Source of the DNA: Mytilus galloprovincialis
Taxonomy: Eukaryota; Mollusca; Bivalvia; Mytilida; Mytilidae
DNA: 64,000 bases
Assembly: GCF_965363235.1 (NCBI RefSeq)
Contig: NC_134841.1
Location: forward strand, 36,795,440 to 36,859,439
Reading direction: 5' to 3'
Shown here: one piece after another, positions 46,060 through 58,242 of the stretch
Layout of the letters: each line of letters opens with the position of its first letter
How positions within the stretch are numbered: the stretch's first letter is position 1
Translations under genes and position numbers: made by a program
Notes under the pieces: model-generated
The model's database searches: none
What the model was told of the DNA's origin: nothing
Seen by the model: only the letters and a program-made list of their open reading frames with translations

Positions 46060-46460
46060 CAAAAAAACTATTTTAACCCACATTTTTTCCTTAAAATGTC
46101 CTGTACCAAGTAGGAACTTGACAGTTGTTATCAAATAGTCCGTTTCTATGTACATTCAAACCTGCTCAAGAGACAACATGTTTTAATCAAAAACATGAAG
46201 TACATTTCATATAAATTGAACCTGTATTAAAAGACCACCTGTCTAAGAAGACCACGCGTTTTCTCTCTCTTAAGTGGATTTTTAACTGACTGGTATATTG
46301 GCGATTGTTTTGTTGCAATTCAGCGTTTCTGTTGTTCCTTTGTTTTCATCTTTAAATTGATGTCTTTCCTTCTGTTTTAGTTTGAAACCCGGATTTGTTT
46401 CCGCTTTATCTATTTATGACTATTGCACAGCGGTATACTATTGTTGCCTTTATTGAACAT
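46060..46460 (+). repeat. family C copy with internal insertion
   Basis: 'gtcctgtaccaagtaggaac', 'gttgttatcaaatagtccgt', then about 150 bases with no equivalent in the copy at 25430, then 'ttcagcgtttctgttgttcc', 'tccttctgttttagttt', 'cagcggtatactattgttgc'. Confidence 0.7.
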
Positions 46461-46794
46461 TATGCTTCTACAATAAAACCAGACCAATTAAAGAACATGA
46501 TACAACCTTTTTAAATTTTCTTTTTAAAATTTGAAGGTTTTAATATCAAAACAATTGAGTTTTATTAATGTGTCATATTAGAGACCTCATAATTGGTTGT
46601 TACTAACTAAATTGAAATTATCAAAAGAATTTGGGTTTTCGAAAGTCTCTGTTATATGAATACATAGCTGTTCCAGTCTTGGAGCGATTAAAACTTGACA
46701 TATTGTTTAGGCAGGTGCATCTTGGTTACGACTTTTATATCGACGTATGAACTCGTTAATTTTTGTTTGTTGCCCTATCAAAGTATTACACATT

Positions 46795-47089
46795 GGCCGA
46801 GTTCACTTGAAACTCTACAATCGACTTCAGAGTTAATAGATTATCACGTGAACGCACTCGAGTTGATATTCGGAACAAGTCTAAGTAACTCTAGGGTTAG
46901 GCCCTGACCAAGCATGAAAAAAAAATATTCTCATTGGTTTGACGTCATTCAAGAGTTTCTCGAGTTTAACCCTGGTTCGGTGAGGGTTGGAACCAGAGTA
47001 CGAGGGTTAACTCGAATGGTTCAAGTAAAATCGTATTGTTGAAACCCGAGTAAATAAAGTTAACTTGAGAGTTTCAAGTGAACTCGGCC
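46795..47089. mobile_element. 295-bp MITE with perfect 22-bp inverted ends
   Basis: The left end begins GGCCGAGTTCACTTGAAACT and the right end is its exact complement. The interior contains 'tcgagtttaacc' and 'gggttaactcga'-type inverted motifs. No clear target duplication. The right edge abuts a decayed reverse-transcriptase fragment. Confidence 0.8.
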
Positions 47090-47690
47090 TTTATATCATC
47101 TTTTCTTGAGTTCATACAGCAACTTCTTATGAAGAAATAAGAAGTAGTAGCCTGTAACTTACTTTCTTCTATGTAGATGTTGTTCTCTGAAAAATAAATT
47201 GTTACTATGTTGAACTGAAGATACCATTTAAGTCTGCCACATATCTTGACTTACATCTAGAATAGTTATCAAAGGTACCAGGATTATAATTTTGTACGCC
47301 AAACGCGCGTTTCGTCTACATAAGGCTCATCAGTGACGCTCATATCAAAATATTTATAAAGAAATTGACAATGAGGGTCGCCTGAAAGCAAAGAGAGGAA
47401 TTCAGCATTCCAATTGAAACTTTCAATTTCTATGTAGCAATATTCAAGCAGCGCCTACATACGGAGTATATAACTCCAAAATGATACGATATTCCTGGGC
47501 TTGTATTTCCTATCATTATTTCCTTGGTAGAGGGTCGCTGCTCACAATGCAGCTATTAAACAAAGAGTTCTAAATAGTGATGTCGAAATCATCCTTTTGT
47601 AAATTTAACGGACGCCATCACGAGTTGGTTCACCGGGATTGAATATCCGTATCCAAGTGGATATATTCCTAGTGTCCGAACAATAATCCC
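47090..47690 (+). pseudogene. reverse-transcriptase remnant, interrupted by a family B element
   Basis: Conceptual reading on + in shifting frames gives 'EFIQQLL', 'YLDLHLE'-like sequence up to 47257, then after 47362 'DNEGRLKAK', 'CSNIQAAPTYGVY', 'KMIRYSWAC', 'GRHHELVHR'. The order is that of the same RT seen at 39482. Several stops and frameshifts; not functional. A family B copy (47258-47361, minus) splits LHLE from IDNEG. Confidence 0.7.
47258..47361 (-). repeat. family B copy nested in the RT remnant
   Basis: 'agttatcaaaggtaccagga', 'gtacgccaaacgcgcgtttc', 'gtctacataaggctcatcag', 'tgacgctcatatca', the complement of the conserved end of family B. It inserted after the retroelement and so is younger. 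Confidence 0.75.
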
Positions 47691-47995
47691 GTCCCCTTTT
47701 CACAAAGAAGACCTACCGAATTAGACTTAATATACCCGGGTGTGTACTAACATGAGCAACTCGACGGGTCAAATGTAGAGCAGGATATGCCTACCCTCCA
47801 GGAGCATATGTGATCACCCCCAGTACTTGAATGAGTTCCTGTTTCTTAGACTTTTGCTTTCTATAATAGATTTTGTGTACTATCGGTTATCTGTTTGTCT
47901 TTTTATACTTTAAGCCATGGCGTTGTTAGTTTGTTTTCGATTTATGAGTTTGAATGTACCTCTGGTATCTTCCGTCCTTCTTTGTATGGGGACAA
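47691..47995 (+). repeat. family E, retroelement 3' tail in place
   Basis: Directly continues the RT remnant: 'gacctaccgaattagac', 'atgagcaactcgacggg', 'gagcaggatatgcctaccct', 'gatcacccccagt', 'gtttgtctttttatac', 'ccatggcgttgttagtttgt', 'gagtttgaatgtacctctgg'. This joined arrangement suggests that isolated E copies elsewhere are 5'-truncated tails of this element. Confidence 0.7.
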
Positions 47996-48234
47996 GGACA
48001 ATATAATTGAAGACAGTCAACAGTTGTCATCTAAACAATACGCAGAAACAACACCATGGGTGAACTTGTGTGCTCTTGAAATTATAACACCAACATGTTG
48101 AAACTCAATGTGCTACTATTATACAACATGTACAATTGGCTGCTGAGTCCTAATAGGTTATGTAACATCATCATTATATGATAGGAAACAGTAATTTTCA
48201 CATGTCTAAGCATTTAATTACCATTTTCATGAAG

Positions 48235-48425
48235 CATTGGTATTGATGAATTGTCTTATATTTTTCAAAACCTTTCGGAATTGAAGGCCACCAAATGCTC
48301 ATCAACTTCATACTTTATTTGACCCTTTTTACTGTTTTATTCGAGCGTCCCTTATAAGTCGTTTATAGACGAAACGCACGTCTATCGCACAAAATACGCC
48401 TGGTATATTTGGTGAGTTTAATTAC
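48235..48425 (+). repeat. family B copy
   Basis: 'ggaattgaaggccaccaaat', 'catcaacttcatactttatt', 'tcgagcgtcccttataagtc' and 'gacgaaacgcacgtctatcg'. Confidence 0.7.
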
Positions 48426-48935
48426 CTGATTAAATTTTGGTATATACAAAACCAGTTCAGTAAGAAAAAGAAAATGAAAATGAAATGAGAAAAACACAAA
48501 ACATTAAAAGAAAAGTAATCGAGGACATTTAGAATTATATGAATGCACTGTGGTATGAGGAGATACTAAGTAGTTCCTGTGCGGATCATATCAAAAACAA
48601 AAGGACGGAATTCTTTGCTTAATCAAGTGAAACTTATCGATCTTTGTGGAAGATATTCTCAAACAATCATTCTCATAATAATGGTATACTTTGAGATTTC
48701 GATCCTTTCCACAAGTAACCCTTGGTTTAATCGTATATGTTAAAGCATTAACGGGGTTTTCTAAATCATGGCTTCAACTATACTTCGCCATTTGTTCGTA
48801 CAAAAAATGAACTAAACAATAAAGATAAATCTTGAAAGATTGATGGACTTTAGAACTGTGTTGACGATACACTTACACTGACTTTCTTCGATAAATGCGC
48901 ATGTTCTGAATAGTAATGAGTTTAAATAATCTTAC
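48426..48935. other. intergenic, nothing recognised
   Basis: No exon or repeat family supported. Confidence 0.5.
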
Positions 48936-48937
48936 AT

Positions 48938-49225
48938 GCAAAAGAGGGCCGAAAGTCACAAGAGGGACAGTCCAACCCATTGATCGAAAATAAACTGTCA
49001 ACGCCATGGCTAAAAATGAAAAAGACAAACAGACAAATAATAGTACACATGACACAACAAATAACTAAATACTAAGTAACATGAACCCCACCAAAAATTG
49101 GGATTGATCTCAGGTGCTCCGGAAGGGTAAGTAGATACTGCTCCTCATGTGACACCCATCGTGTTACTCATACATGTTATTTCAAACCCGGTAAATAGTC
49201 TTATTCGGTAGGTCATATTCAACAT
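48938..49225 (-). repeat. family E minus copy
   Basis: 'gaaagtcacaagagggacag', 'aataaactgtcaacgccatg', 'gacaaacagacaaataatag', 'gatctcaggtgctccggaag', 'tattcggtaggtcatattc': the complement of 47700-47990. No RT coding sequence next to it, so it is 5'-truncated. Confidence 0.75.
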
Positions 49226-50800
49226 ATAGGTACCCTGAGTTTTTTGACTGATAAAGAACTTTCTCAACATCGGGTAGAAGCTTCATCTAGTTGTGAAGTG
49301 TTCACGTCACATAGAAAGTATTTGATTTAAAAATTGCATTTATAATAGGTTGGATTGCTGACTGAAAATGCATTACTTTCTTAAATTAGATTATATAAGT
49401 TCTATTCATATCAAAAAAACAGTCCACTGTACATTTAAACGAACACTAAGCTAACTGTCTGACAACAATTGAACATTCGATCTGTATATCACCATATGTA
49501 TATCTATAATAATAAATTAATGAAACAAAGACCTTTATGGTTTTGTTTTATACATTCTCCTCTGAACAATAAAACGTTTATCGATAGTGTTGATAGTAGA
49601 ATATACATATTGGTAATTTAAATTCTCATTGTTTCAGTGTGAAATAACTGTGCACTACGATACCTTATCATTCATCACATATTGAAGTTTATTCACCTGT
49701 TTCAGTAGCAGAAAACATTTTCACAATCAAACTCTCTAACTTGTTTGATCATCCGTTGAAGCATCAATAATTTATTTCCTCAAATGCAAAATAAAATTTC
49801 TGTGATAAGTATCTATACAATCTACTGTAATGTTTTTTTTATTATTATTTGTTTTCCATAAGACCATTTTGGTGCTAGAATAATCAATTGTTATAAAACC
49901 ATAAATTAAAGATAGTAATGCTTGTTAGAATGAATAGTGGCTATGATTTATTAATAATTGATAATTGTATGTGCTATACATACTTCCACAAAGTAACCAT
50001 CTTCTAACCTAGAATTGAACTGTCGTTTTAAAAAACCACACGTATAAATCACTTACGTTTCATTCATAAACTGATGTCATTCTTCCTATGCAGAATAGTT
50101 TCTCATTTATCATGTTAAAGCATCTTTAAAACTGTTTTTAGTTATCCATAACCTTAATAAAGGTTAATTAGAATTTTTATTTGACTAAAAAGTATCCACG
50201 ATTTCTGTTTAATTTGTTGTCGCACATTAAAATATTTTTAGCTGTGAGGACTGGTTTTCTCTTTTTCGTAAAAAAAAATAAGTTGGTGATGTCATCTTGC
50301 ATTCGTGTGAAATAAACTCTAATTTCACCTTACAAAGGAGTCTTTTGTGCTTCAATACACATAACTGATTAAAATGTTGCACAATTACAATACATTGATC
50401 TACGAAGTGTTAACAACCTAATTAAATTTTATATCATGACAAATAACACACGTTTCAATTCAGCCTCTAACAGCTGAAACCTGAACTTTATATTAATACT
50501 TCACGACGAAGAATACTAAAGAATCAATTTAATTTCTTTTTAAGTATCACAGTGGAAATGTAAAATATTTGAAAATCCAACTATTAGAATCATACCGTAA
50601 GCGTCGAATCGAATACTGTTTTCATGCAAAACCTGTAGTGTGCATAATTGTAAAACACGTGTATTGCTATTTTTTTCTTTTTTTATAGAATCAATTTTTG
50701 TATACAACGATCATGCATGCATATTTAATCCCTTTTGCAGATAAACTTGATGACAAAATATTTTGATATATGTTGTATCTTACACAAGTGAATATCTGAA
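49226..50800. other. intergenic, no gene seen
   Basis: A+T-rich, unique-looking; no exon, repeat family or inverted structure supported. Confidence 0.5.
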
Positions 50801-51894
50801 ATAACATTAACGGTACCAATTTTCCAGCACCAGATGCGCATTTGGACAATACATGTCTCTTCAGTGATGCTCGTGGCCAAAATATTTGAAATCAAAAGCT
50901 TATATAAAAGACGAAGAGCTATTATCCGAAAGGTCCAAAAAGTATAGCCAAATCCGTGAAAGGAATCAGAGCTTTGCATGAGGGAGATACATTCCTTTAA
51001 TTTATAATAATTTCTAACATTTTGTAACAGCCAAGTTTTATAACACAAAAAAATCCGTATTTTCATGCCAGTACCAAAGTACTGGCTACTGGGCTGGTGA
51101 TACACTCGGTGACTAACAGTCCACCAGCAGAGGCATCGACCCAGTGTTAGTAATAACATCAACGGTACCAATTTTCCTGCACCAGATGCGCATTTCGACA
51201 ATACATGTCTCTTCATTGATGCTCGTGGCCAAAATATTTGATATCCAAAGCTTATATAAAAGATGAAGAGCTATAATCCAAAAGGTCCAAAAAGTATAGC
51301 CAAAGCCGTGAAAGGAATCAGAGTTTTGCATACGGGAGATACATTCCTTGAATTTATAATAATTTCTAACATTTTGTAAAGCCAAGTTTTATAACACAAA
51401 AAATCCGTATTTTCATGCCAGTACCGAAGTACTGGCTACTGGGCTGGTGATACCCTCAGGGACTAACAGTCCACCAGCAGAGGCATCGACCCCGTGGTAG
51501 TAATAACATTAACGGTACCAATTTTCCTGCACCAGATGCGCATTTCGACAATACATGTCTCTTCAGTGATGCTCGTGGCCAAAATATTTGAAATCCAAAG
51601 CTTATATAAAAGATAAAGAGCTATAATCCAAAAGATCCAAAAAGTATAGCCAAATCCGTGAAAGGAATCAGAGCTTTGCATGAGGGAGATACATTCCTTA
51701 AATTTATAATAATTTCTAACATTTTGTAACAGCCAAGTTTAATAACACAAAAAATCCGTATTTTCATGCCAGTACCGAAGTACTGGCTACTGGGCTGGTG
51801 ATACCCTCGGTGACTAACAGTCCACCAGCAGAGGCATCGATCTAGTAGTAGTAATAACATTAACGGTACCAATTTTCCTGCACCAGATGCGCAT
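50801..51894. repeat. family G tandem array, 3.1 copies of 351 bp
   Basis: Units start at 50801, 51153, 51503 and 51854 (each 'ataacat(t/c)aacggtacc'), giving periods of 352, 350 and 351. The fourth stops after ~41 bases at 'caccagatgcgcat'. Copies are very similar by eye. Each contains 'cagtgatgctcgtggcc'-type and 'gtactggctactgggctgg' blocks. Minus-strand frames of 163, 90, 72 and 100 codons read through similar peptides in each unit, because the period is near a multiple of three. Confidence 0.95.
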
Positions 51895-52230
51895 AAAAAA
51901 TACGCAACACCCATGATAATCATTTTAATATACTCAGCTCTGTCAAATGGCTATAATGATAGATATAAGAAAGGATGATTCTTTTTTCAAAGGGAGAACA
52001 GCCTTCATCACTCTGCAATAGTTGAAATCTGTAACACATGGTCATTTACGGATATCAAATATCAAAATATTTCAATTAGTTATATTACATCACAAGTTTG
52101 TAAAAATATTTAAGAAACTATGAGCTTCTTTTTTTCTTGGCTCTTTCATATTTTGTAGGTCACAAATTGATACTTGTGCTACTTGGTCGCCCTTTTTGCA
52201 ACATTTGTATTGCATACGTAAAGAAAAATG
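51895..52230. other. intergenic, nothing recognised
   Basis: No coding or repeat feature supported beyond the array edge. Confidence 0.5.
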
Positions 52231-52234
52231 TGTT

Positions 52235-52600
52235 GTAAATAAAGGCAACAGTAGTATACCGCTGTTCAAAACTCATAAATCCATGGACAAAAAACAAAAT
52301 CGGGATAACAAACTAAAACCGAGGGAAACGCATTAAATATAAGAGGAGAACAACGACACAACACTAAAATGTAACACACACAGAAACGGACCAAGCATCA
52401 GACAAAATCCCACGAGAAAAACAAATATAACATCAAAACCAAATACATGAATTTGGGATAGACAAGTACCGTGACACGTCTTATCGAAATGTGAAATTAC
52501 ACTCAAAATAAGAGAAAACAAACGACGCAACGTTAAAATGTAACACACACAGAAACGAACAATAATATAACAACGGCCATATTCCTGACTTGTAACCTTT
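52235..52600 (-). repeat. family C minus copy with duplicated part
   Basis: 'aaaggcaacagtagtatacc', 'gctgttcaaaactcataaat', 'aaccgagggaaacgcatt', 'acacacagaaacgga', then a second 'acgttaaaatgtaacacac' and 'agaaacgaac' block at 52530, ending 'attcctgacttg'. An internal stretch of ~140 bases is duplicated or inserted. Confidence 0.65.
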
Positions 52601-52954
52601 TCGTTCTCTTGTATGATTATTACTGTTAAATCACAGCATTAAAAAATATGCGTGTTATGAGTCGTGGTGTTCTTTAAGGTAAATCAAGAATTGTTAACCC
52701 TTTAAAAGAACATGAAATATTGACAGGGGTTTCTGATTCTTTTTGCTTGAGTTTTCTGAATTGACTTCTTGATGTTTATATTTCAATATATGTGTTGTTT
52801 CTTCTAGTTTGTATATTATTTTGCTTTATTTGTCATTAGCATGCATGTTTATGTATATAAAGAAACGAGAAGGTACAGAGTCAGTACAAAACTCTGATGA
52901 TAGGAGAAATTCTAAACGTATGCATAAGTAAAATTTGAAACCAACATAACCCCC

Positions 52955-53115
52955 ATTTTTTGACAGTGTACGTGTTGCTCAGTGTTTTCTTTGTAGATTT
53001 TTGTGGATTTGTCTGTCTTTTTATCGTTTTTTGCCATAGAGTTATCTGTTTTCTTCGACTGATGAGTTTGAATATCCTTTTGGTATGTTCCGACTTTTTC
53101 AGTCATGAATATCAA
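52955..53115 (+). repeat. family E fragment
   Basis: 'tttgtctgtctttttatcg', 'gccatagagttatctgtttt', 'gatgagtttgaatatccttt': the last part of the E tail only. Confidence 0.6.
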
Positions 53116-53599
53116 GTCTTTTATTTGACAAAACGGTTACTTAATTCATTTGTGATTTTTCAAGGTAACTTAAAAAGTTAAGAACCTCACGATTGTTTGT
53201 ACAATACAAATCTGATTGACAATAAAATACCACAGAAGAATTCCAAATCAGTGTTTCAATTGTTCAGAGATTTTTTTTCGAAGTACAAAGGGTTTCCATC
53301 TTTCATCATAACAATAAAAAATAAAAATTAAACACAAACCAGAAGATAAAACCAAGGTCATTTTCAGCTTCAAGCACGCCATGTTATCAAACACCAAACT
53401 GAACAAATCAGTAAACATCAACTTTCAATTAAATGTTTAATTAATCTAACATTTAATACTTTTTGCATACGTACTTTTATTAGAACTTAATGCCATTTTC
53501 ATTATCATTAGGTCTGTATTCTGACAATCGCATGAATTTCCTTTAAGCATACTAAAATTTAACATAAGGCCTTTTTTATAATCAGGTTGTCTCTTCTAA

Positions 53600-53795
53600 A
53601 TGTGAAAAAAGATGTGGTGTAAAAACCGTGTCATTGACAATGAGACAACTCTTCACAAGAAACTAAATGACACATAAATTAACAACCAACTATAGGTCAC
53701 CGTACGGCCTTCAACAATGAACAAAGCTCATAAAGCCTAGTCAGCTATAAAAGATCCCGAAATAACAAACGAGAAAACTAAGGACGTTTTTTTTT
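53600..53795 (-). repeat. family A minus copy
   Basis: 'gatgtggtgtaaaaacc', 'aatgagacaactcttcacaa', 'ggtcaccgtacggccttcaa', 'aagcctagtcagctataaaa' and 'aacgagaaaactaagg': the complement of the A tail. Confidence 0.75.
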
Positions 53796-55855
53796 TTCTT
53801 TTTTTTGACAAAACTTCAGTGTTAAAATCATTACTTTTACAAAAAGAAACCCTAATTACCATATAAAATTTGTCTGTCATCCGATTACCTTTTGAAGACA
53901 CGACTGCTTAATTACACTCACTTCCCGTTTACATAGATTTCAGCTTTATTTCAATAAATTAACTTGCTTGCACTTACGTTTTCTAAAGTAATTATGTATA
54001 AATAATTGAAGGTATGCAAATTTCTTCATTGTGTTATTTTGATTCAATCCATATAATTGAAGTTGCTCAACATTATTATATTGAGTTTTGAATCTATGTT
54101 ACAAAGTTTCCTATTGATATTAAATTCAAATTTGTTTTCGTAAATGTGAAATGCAAATTTAGAATGTCATTTGTATCAATAACTCATAACCTTATCTACA
54201 GATACCCGTACTTCAGCAATTAAGTCTTTATTGACTCTAACAAGTAGAGATAACTAAAAATCAATGATATTTTTTGAAATATAATCAAATAGTTTAATTA
54301 AGTGTAACGATGTAAGATATAAACTAGCATTTTCTAGGTCCTAGTCATAGAGTAAAGTATTGAACATGGCAGACGTCATACTGAGAGCTTAAACCCCAAT
54401 CAATATCTAGAAATGGATTAGTCACATTCTAACACACAAAACGGATATATCGGAAATACCGTGTTGTTTTTTCTTTCTCAGAAACATGTCCTATGTACTT
54501 CCTACATGCATCAAGTAAGACATCAAAGCCAAATTTTATCCTTTGAAATCTTTTACCCGAGGTATACATATCAGGTATCAGGAAAGTGTTCAGAAGCTAT
54601 ATTTCAAATAAGTATCGATATGGAGATAGGAAATTGCATTTGAATTCATTCGGAAATGTGAATTATACTGACAACTGATGACAATCGGATTACCTCTTTC
54701 AGAGCTAGGAATCATACAAAATGAAATATTTTATCTAGATCTTGAAATCAAAGCTTCCGAACGGAACCCTTACCACATTCTGTGTTTGCACAAAGGTTAT
54801 CTCACTAAGAGTTAGTGATGGGTTTAATTTTTTTTTAGCTTAACAACAAGTTACATAAATATATTGGAGGGTGAACTAATGGATAATCATAAAATGGGAG
54901 GAGACAGGGAGATTTGATCTCTAACTGATGTTTAACTTTCCCATTCACATTGTATAAATAACATAATTATTTGATTTATATTTATATTTATATTTCAGGT
55001 TTAAATATAGAATTACAAAAGTGTCTGATCTTAATCTAAGAAACCTCAAAGGTTGTGATCCGTCCGGCAGTTGAGTTCATGGCTCCGTCCTTACGGAATG
55101 GGATGTATCAAATAATAAATAAATAAGCAGTAGCAACATTCAAAAATGGTAAATCCGATGCATTCATACAAATAAGCTGAATAATAGTTGTTTACATATC
55201 AAAGAGTACATGTATCTTAAATACCCATAATATCTTATACATATATTGTGTACTGTGATCACTTCATATATTTGCCAATTGAATTTGATCAACAATCAAG
55301 ATAAAACTATGCTGTTGACTAATGTAAATTGCCCTTCTTTAATATTTATTGACTTTTCTTCAACTGCATATTTGTTTCGATCTATTGTAGCATCATCATT
55401 ACTATAAAAACAATCTACCCTTCCCGATAGTCCTAAAAAAAAATCGAACAAATAACACAAATGTATACAGATAAATCTATATATATTATGTATATCGACG
55501 ACTTTTTCACAGTCTTCAAATATTGTTACCGATGTTTGGATTTTTTTAAAGAAAAAGTGCAAGTAGTCATCTCTGTTGGTTTTCTACCGGTAGATTTTCC
55601 ATCGAGGAATTCCATTGTCATTCAATAATCTGTTTGAACTGTGTTCCAGTGTATAAGTGTATGATATAATTGTGACACTTATTTAATTCCATTATCACAT
55701 TAAACGTGTAGCCATTGGTATGTAGATTGAGTCTAATTGTTATGTATTTCTAACGATAAAATTTCATGGTTTCTATTGTTTTATAAACTCATGTATGTGT
55801 TGATATTTCACCTGTAATGTATTCTTTATCTCCGTGTGAATTAATCAGACTATTC
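53796..55855. other. intergenic, no gene seen
   Basis: A T-rich run lies near 53789-53807. At 55060-55110 'gatccgtccggcagttgag' and 'ggctccgtccttacgg' form a locally GC-richer patch of unknown origin. No exon supported. Confidence 0.5.
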
Positions 55856-55859
55856 AACA

Positions 55860-56165
55860 GGCTTCATGTTTAACCCCGCCACATTCTGTATGTGCCTGGA
55901 GCCTGTAATTCAGGGGTTTTACTTTTGTTAATGTGTTACATATTTGTTTTTCGTTCATTTTTGGTACATGAATAAGGCCGTTAGTTTTCTCGTTTGAATT
56001 GCTTTACATTTGTCATTTCGATGCTTTTTATAGCTAACTATGCGGTATGAGCTTTGCTCATTGTTGAAGGCCGTATGGTGACCCATAGTATTTAATTTTT
56101 GAGTCATTTGGTCTAGTGTAGAGAGTTGTCTCAATGGCAATCATACAACATCTTCTTTTTTATTT
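55860..56165 (+). repeat. family A copy
   Basis: 'gtttaaccccgccacattct', 'gtgcctggagcctgtaattc', 'tatgcggtatgagc', 'gttgaaggccgtatggtgac', 'tcatacaacatcttct'. Lacks the head block seen at 11395. Confidence 0.8.
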
Positions 56166-56715
56166 TCACTGCATCTGTTTCAATAGTGTGTGTAATTTGA
56201 ATATACCTGGTTCCGAGGTATGTACCGTCAGAGGATCCCTTGGCGAAACCAAATATCGCGCATTGTGTTCTTATGAGAAGGTTACATTTTTTTTGATGTC
56301 GTATTCTAAAGAAAAGTATGCCATTCCATGTAGATTTATTCCATAAGTGCAATATATTTTAGTCTTTTGAAGTAGTCTTATACGATGTCATAAATCCAAG
56401 GCTTTAAAAAAACGAGAATACTTTGATTTGTGTATTCTCTCTAGACATCAAACACGACCTCTCACAGAAACCAAACCAACTTAGTTAATGCGCAAAAATT
56501 TTGTCTAGCTAGGACCTATATTGCACTCCACATATTATATTATGCCCTGCGCACAATATGGTTTAACATCTGGAACCCAAAAATTAAAGACAAACCTCTC
56601 ATCTTCTTGACATGTTGCTCCTTAATTTATATAAAGCAGACTTGATAAAGAAGGAAAGAGCATTATCCTCTGATCCTCTAACTACATGCTCTGCTATATA
56701 CCTGAGGACATGAAA
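56166..56715. other. no gene; possible further retroelement debris
   Basis: No reliable exon. 56440-56700 may be older retroelement sequence upstream of the RT fragment at 56720, but I cannot align it. Confidence 0.35.
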
Positions 56716-56719
56716 CAAA

Positions 56720-56830
56720 CAAAAGTTGGTGATTATGTTGATCGCATCTATCCAAATGAACTTGAAAAAATTAAATGAAACAATATACTGCTAAGTCTGC
56801 TTATTTTATTTAGATCCATATGGCTATTAC
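56720..56830 (+). pseudogene. reverse-transcriptase fragment
   Basis: The + frame gives VGDYVDRIYPNELE followed by a frameshifted 'LLSLLI-LFRS', matching the order G-DYVD-IYP-ELEIK-S-S-YLDL of the RT family seen at 39482 and 47090. Short and frameshifted. Confidence 0.6.
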
Positions 56831-58122
56831 TTTCGGGATATTCTTTTAACAGTTGATTCATTATCATTCATAGCATATCAATTTTGTTGATTTTGTTGGT
56901 GTAGACGAACCAAAAAAATAAAGTTTTCAACGAAATTTATTTGTTCTATAGGGTTATATGCAAACTTTGGCAAAAACATGAAAAATAAAATGCACCAAAA
57001 AAAGTTTTCCTCAATCTAGGGAAATTGGTACCAACGAAAATAAACGAACCCACAGTGACTTCTTTACTGATAACGTCTTCTATAGTATGTAATTATTTGT
57101 TAAGTGTCGGACATTCAGTTTTATATTTTATCTAAATTTCCTTATGCATTGACTATTTACTATTGTGTGTTAAAGCAGACAACAATCAATGTTAGACTTA
57201 GAATAAAGCGACTCAACAATGATCAAATAATAAACAGATTTCGGTTTCATATTGGAAAGTTTATTGAACATAAAGTGTGAAACATATAAAAGAGATGAGA
57301 TAAAGTCTGCAAATATGTGTCTTATATTTTTAGAAATAAGAGATTTAGATTACGGTTTGTAGCAGTTATCTGCTTCATTTGGCATGCAGAGATATTCTTT
57401 TCGTATCAAGTTATCCGTAATATGAAATTGCTAGGCCATAAGAAATGATTCACTTTCCAATTTTCCTGAAACGTTTTGACAAATACCAAAACTATTGAAA
57501 TAAGTGAGAAACATGGAATATATAAAACATTAATGACTATTTTATTATATGAATCTATCATCGAGTTACAGGTGACGAATTCATTACAGATTTAACTGAA
57601 GGGTGAATTGAAGAATGGTATGATATATTGCACAAATTAACGGCATTGGCAATTGCAAATCCGATTTGTTAATATGCCTAGGGTAATAATATTCCAGAAA
57701 ATCTCATGATTAATTTCCCTTGGTCCATATTATTAGCATCTCTATTCTCAAGTTTTTCCGCTTTCTTAAGGTCTTACTAATATGAGAGAAAACAATTATT
57801 ATGAGGATTGAAAGGTCTTGACCTGGTCAGTGGCGATGTCGTGCAGATCAAGCAAATTAATCATTTACTTTCTAATAATGACCGAAGACATTAGTAAAAT
57901 TGACCCTCACAGGAAAACACTAATGAAATTTGTTAAGATTAAGGTTGGGGAGTGCAATTAAACACAGTGTTGATTAATGTTTGAACATCATTAGTCTCAT
58001 GTACAAGACAAATTTTCATAAATAAATAAAATATAACATCTCACTTGGCAATATAAATTTATAGAAGCCTGGTTAATGTTCAATCCTACACAACGATAAC
58101 AGGAATAAACTTTAAATATTTA
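56831..58122. other. intergenic, no gene seen
   Basis: A+T-rich sequence without supported features. Confidence 0.5.
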
Positions 58123-58134
58123 ATGAAAAAAATC

Positions 58135-58242
58135 GAATTATCGGTCACTGTACTTGTATACGTCTTATGTGAATTATCGGTTACCGTACTTGTATACGTT
58201 TTTGGTGAACTATCGGTCACTGTACTTGTATACGTTTTAGGT
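58135..58242 (+). repeat. 36-bp tandem repeat, 3 copies, in an open frame
   Basis: Units at 58135, 58171 and 58207 (consensus start 'gaattatcggtcactgtact') encode ELSVTVLVYVLG-like 12-residue repeats. The frame ATG 58123 to TGA 58506 (127 codons) continues into ordinary sequence, and at 58408-58441 it includes an 18-bp duplication, 'tatgtcataaacatttca'. No homology recognised; probably not a gene. Confidence 0.8.

Noticed and set aside
50725..51923. Minus-strand frames of 163, 90, 72 and 100 codons as genes
   Set aside because: They repeat with the 351-bp tandem unit and run across unit borders; kept only as a testable question under the array finding.
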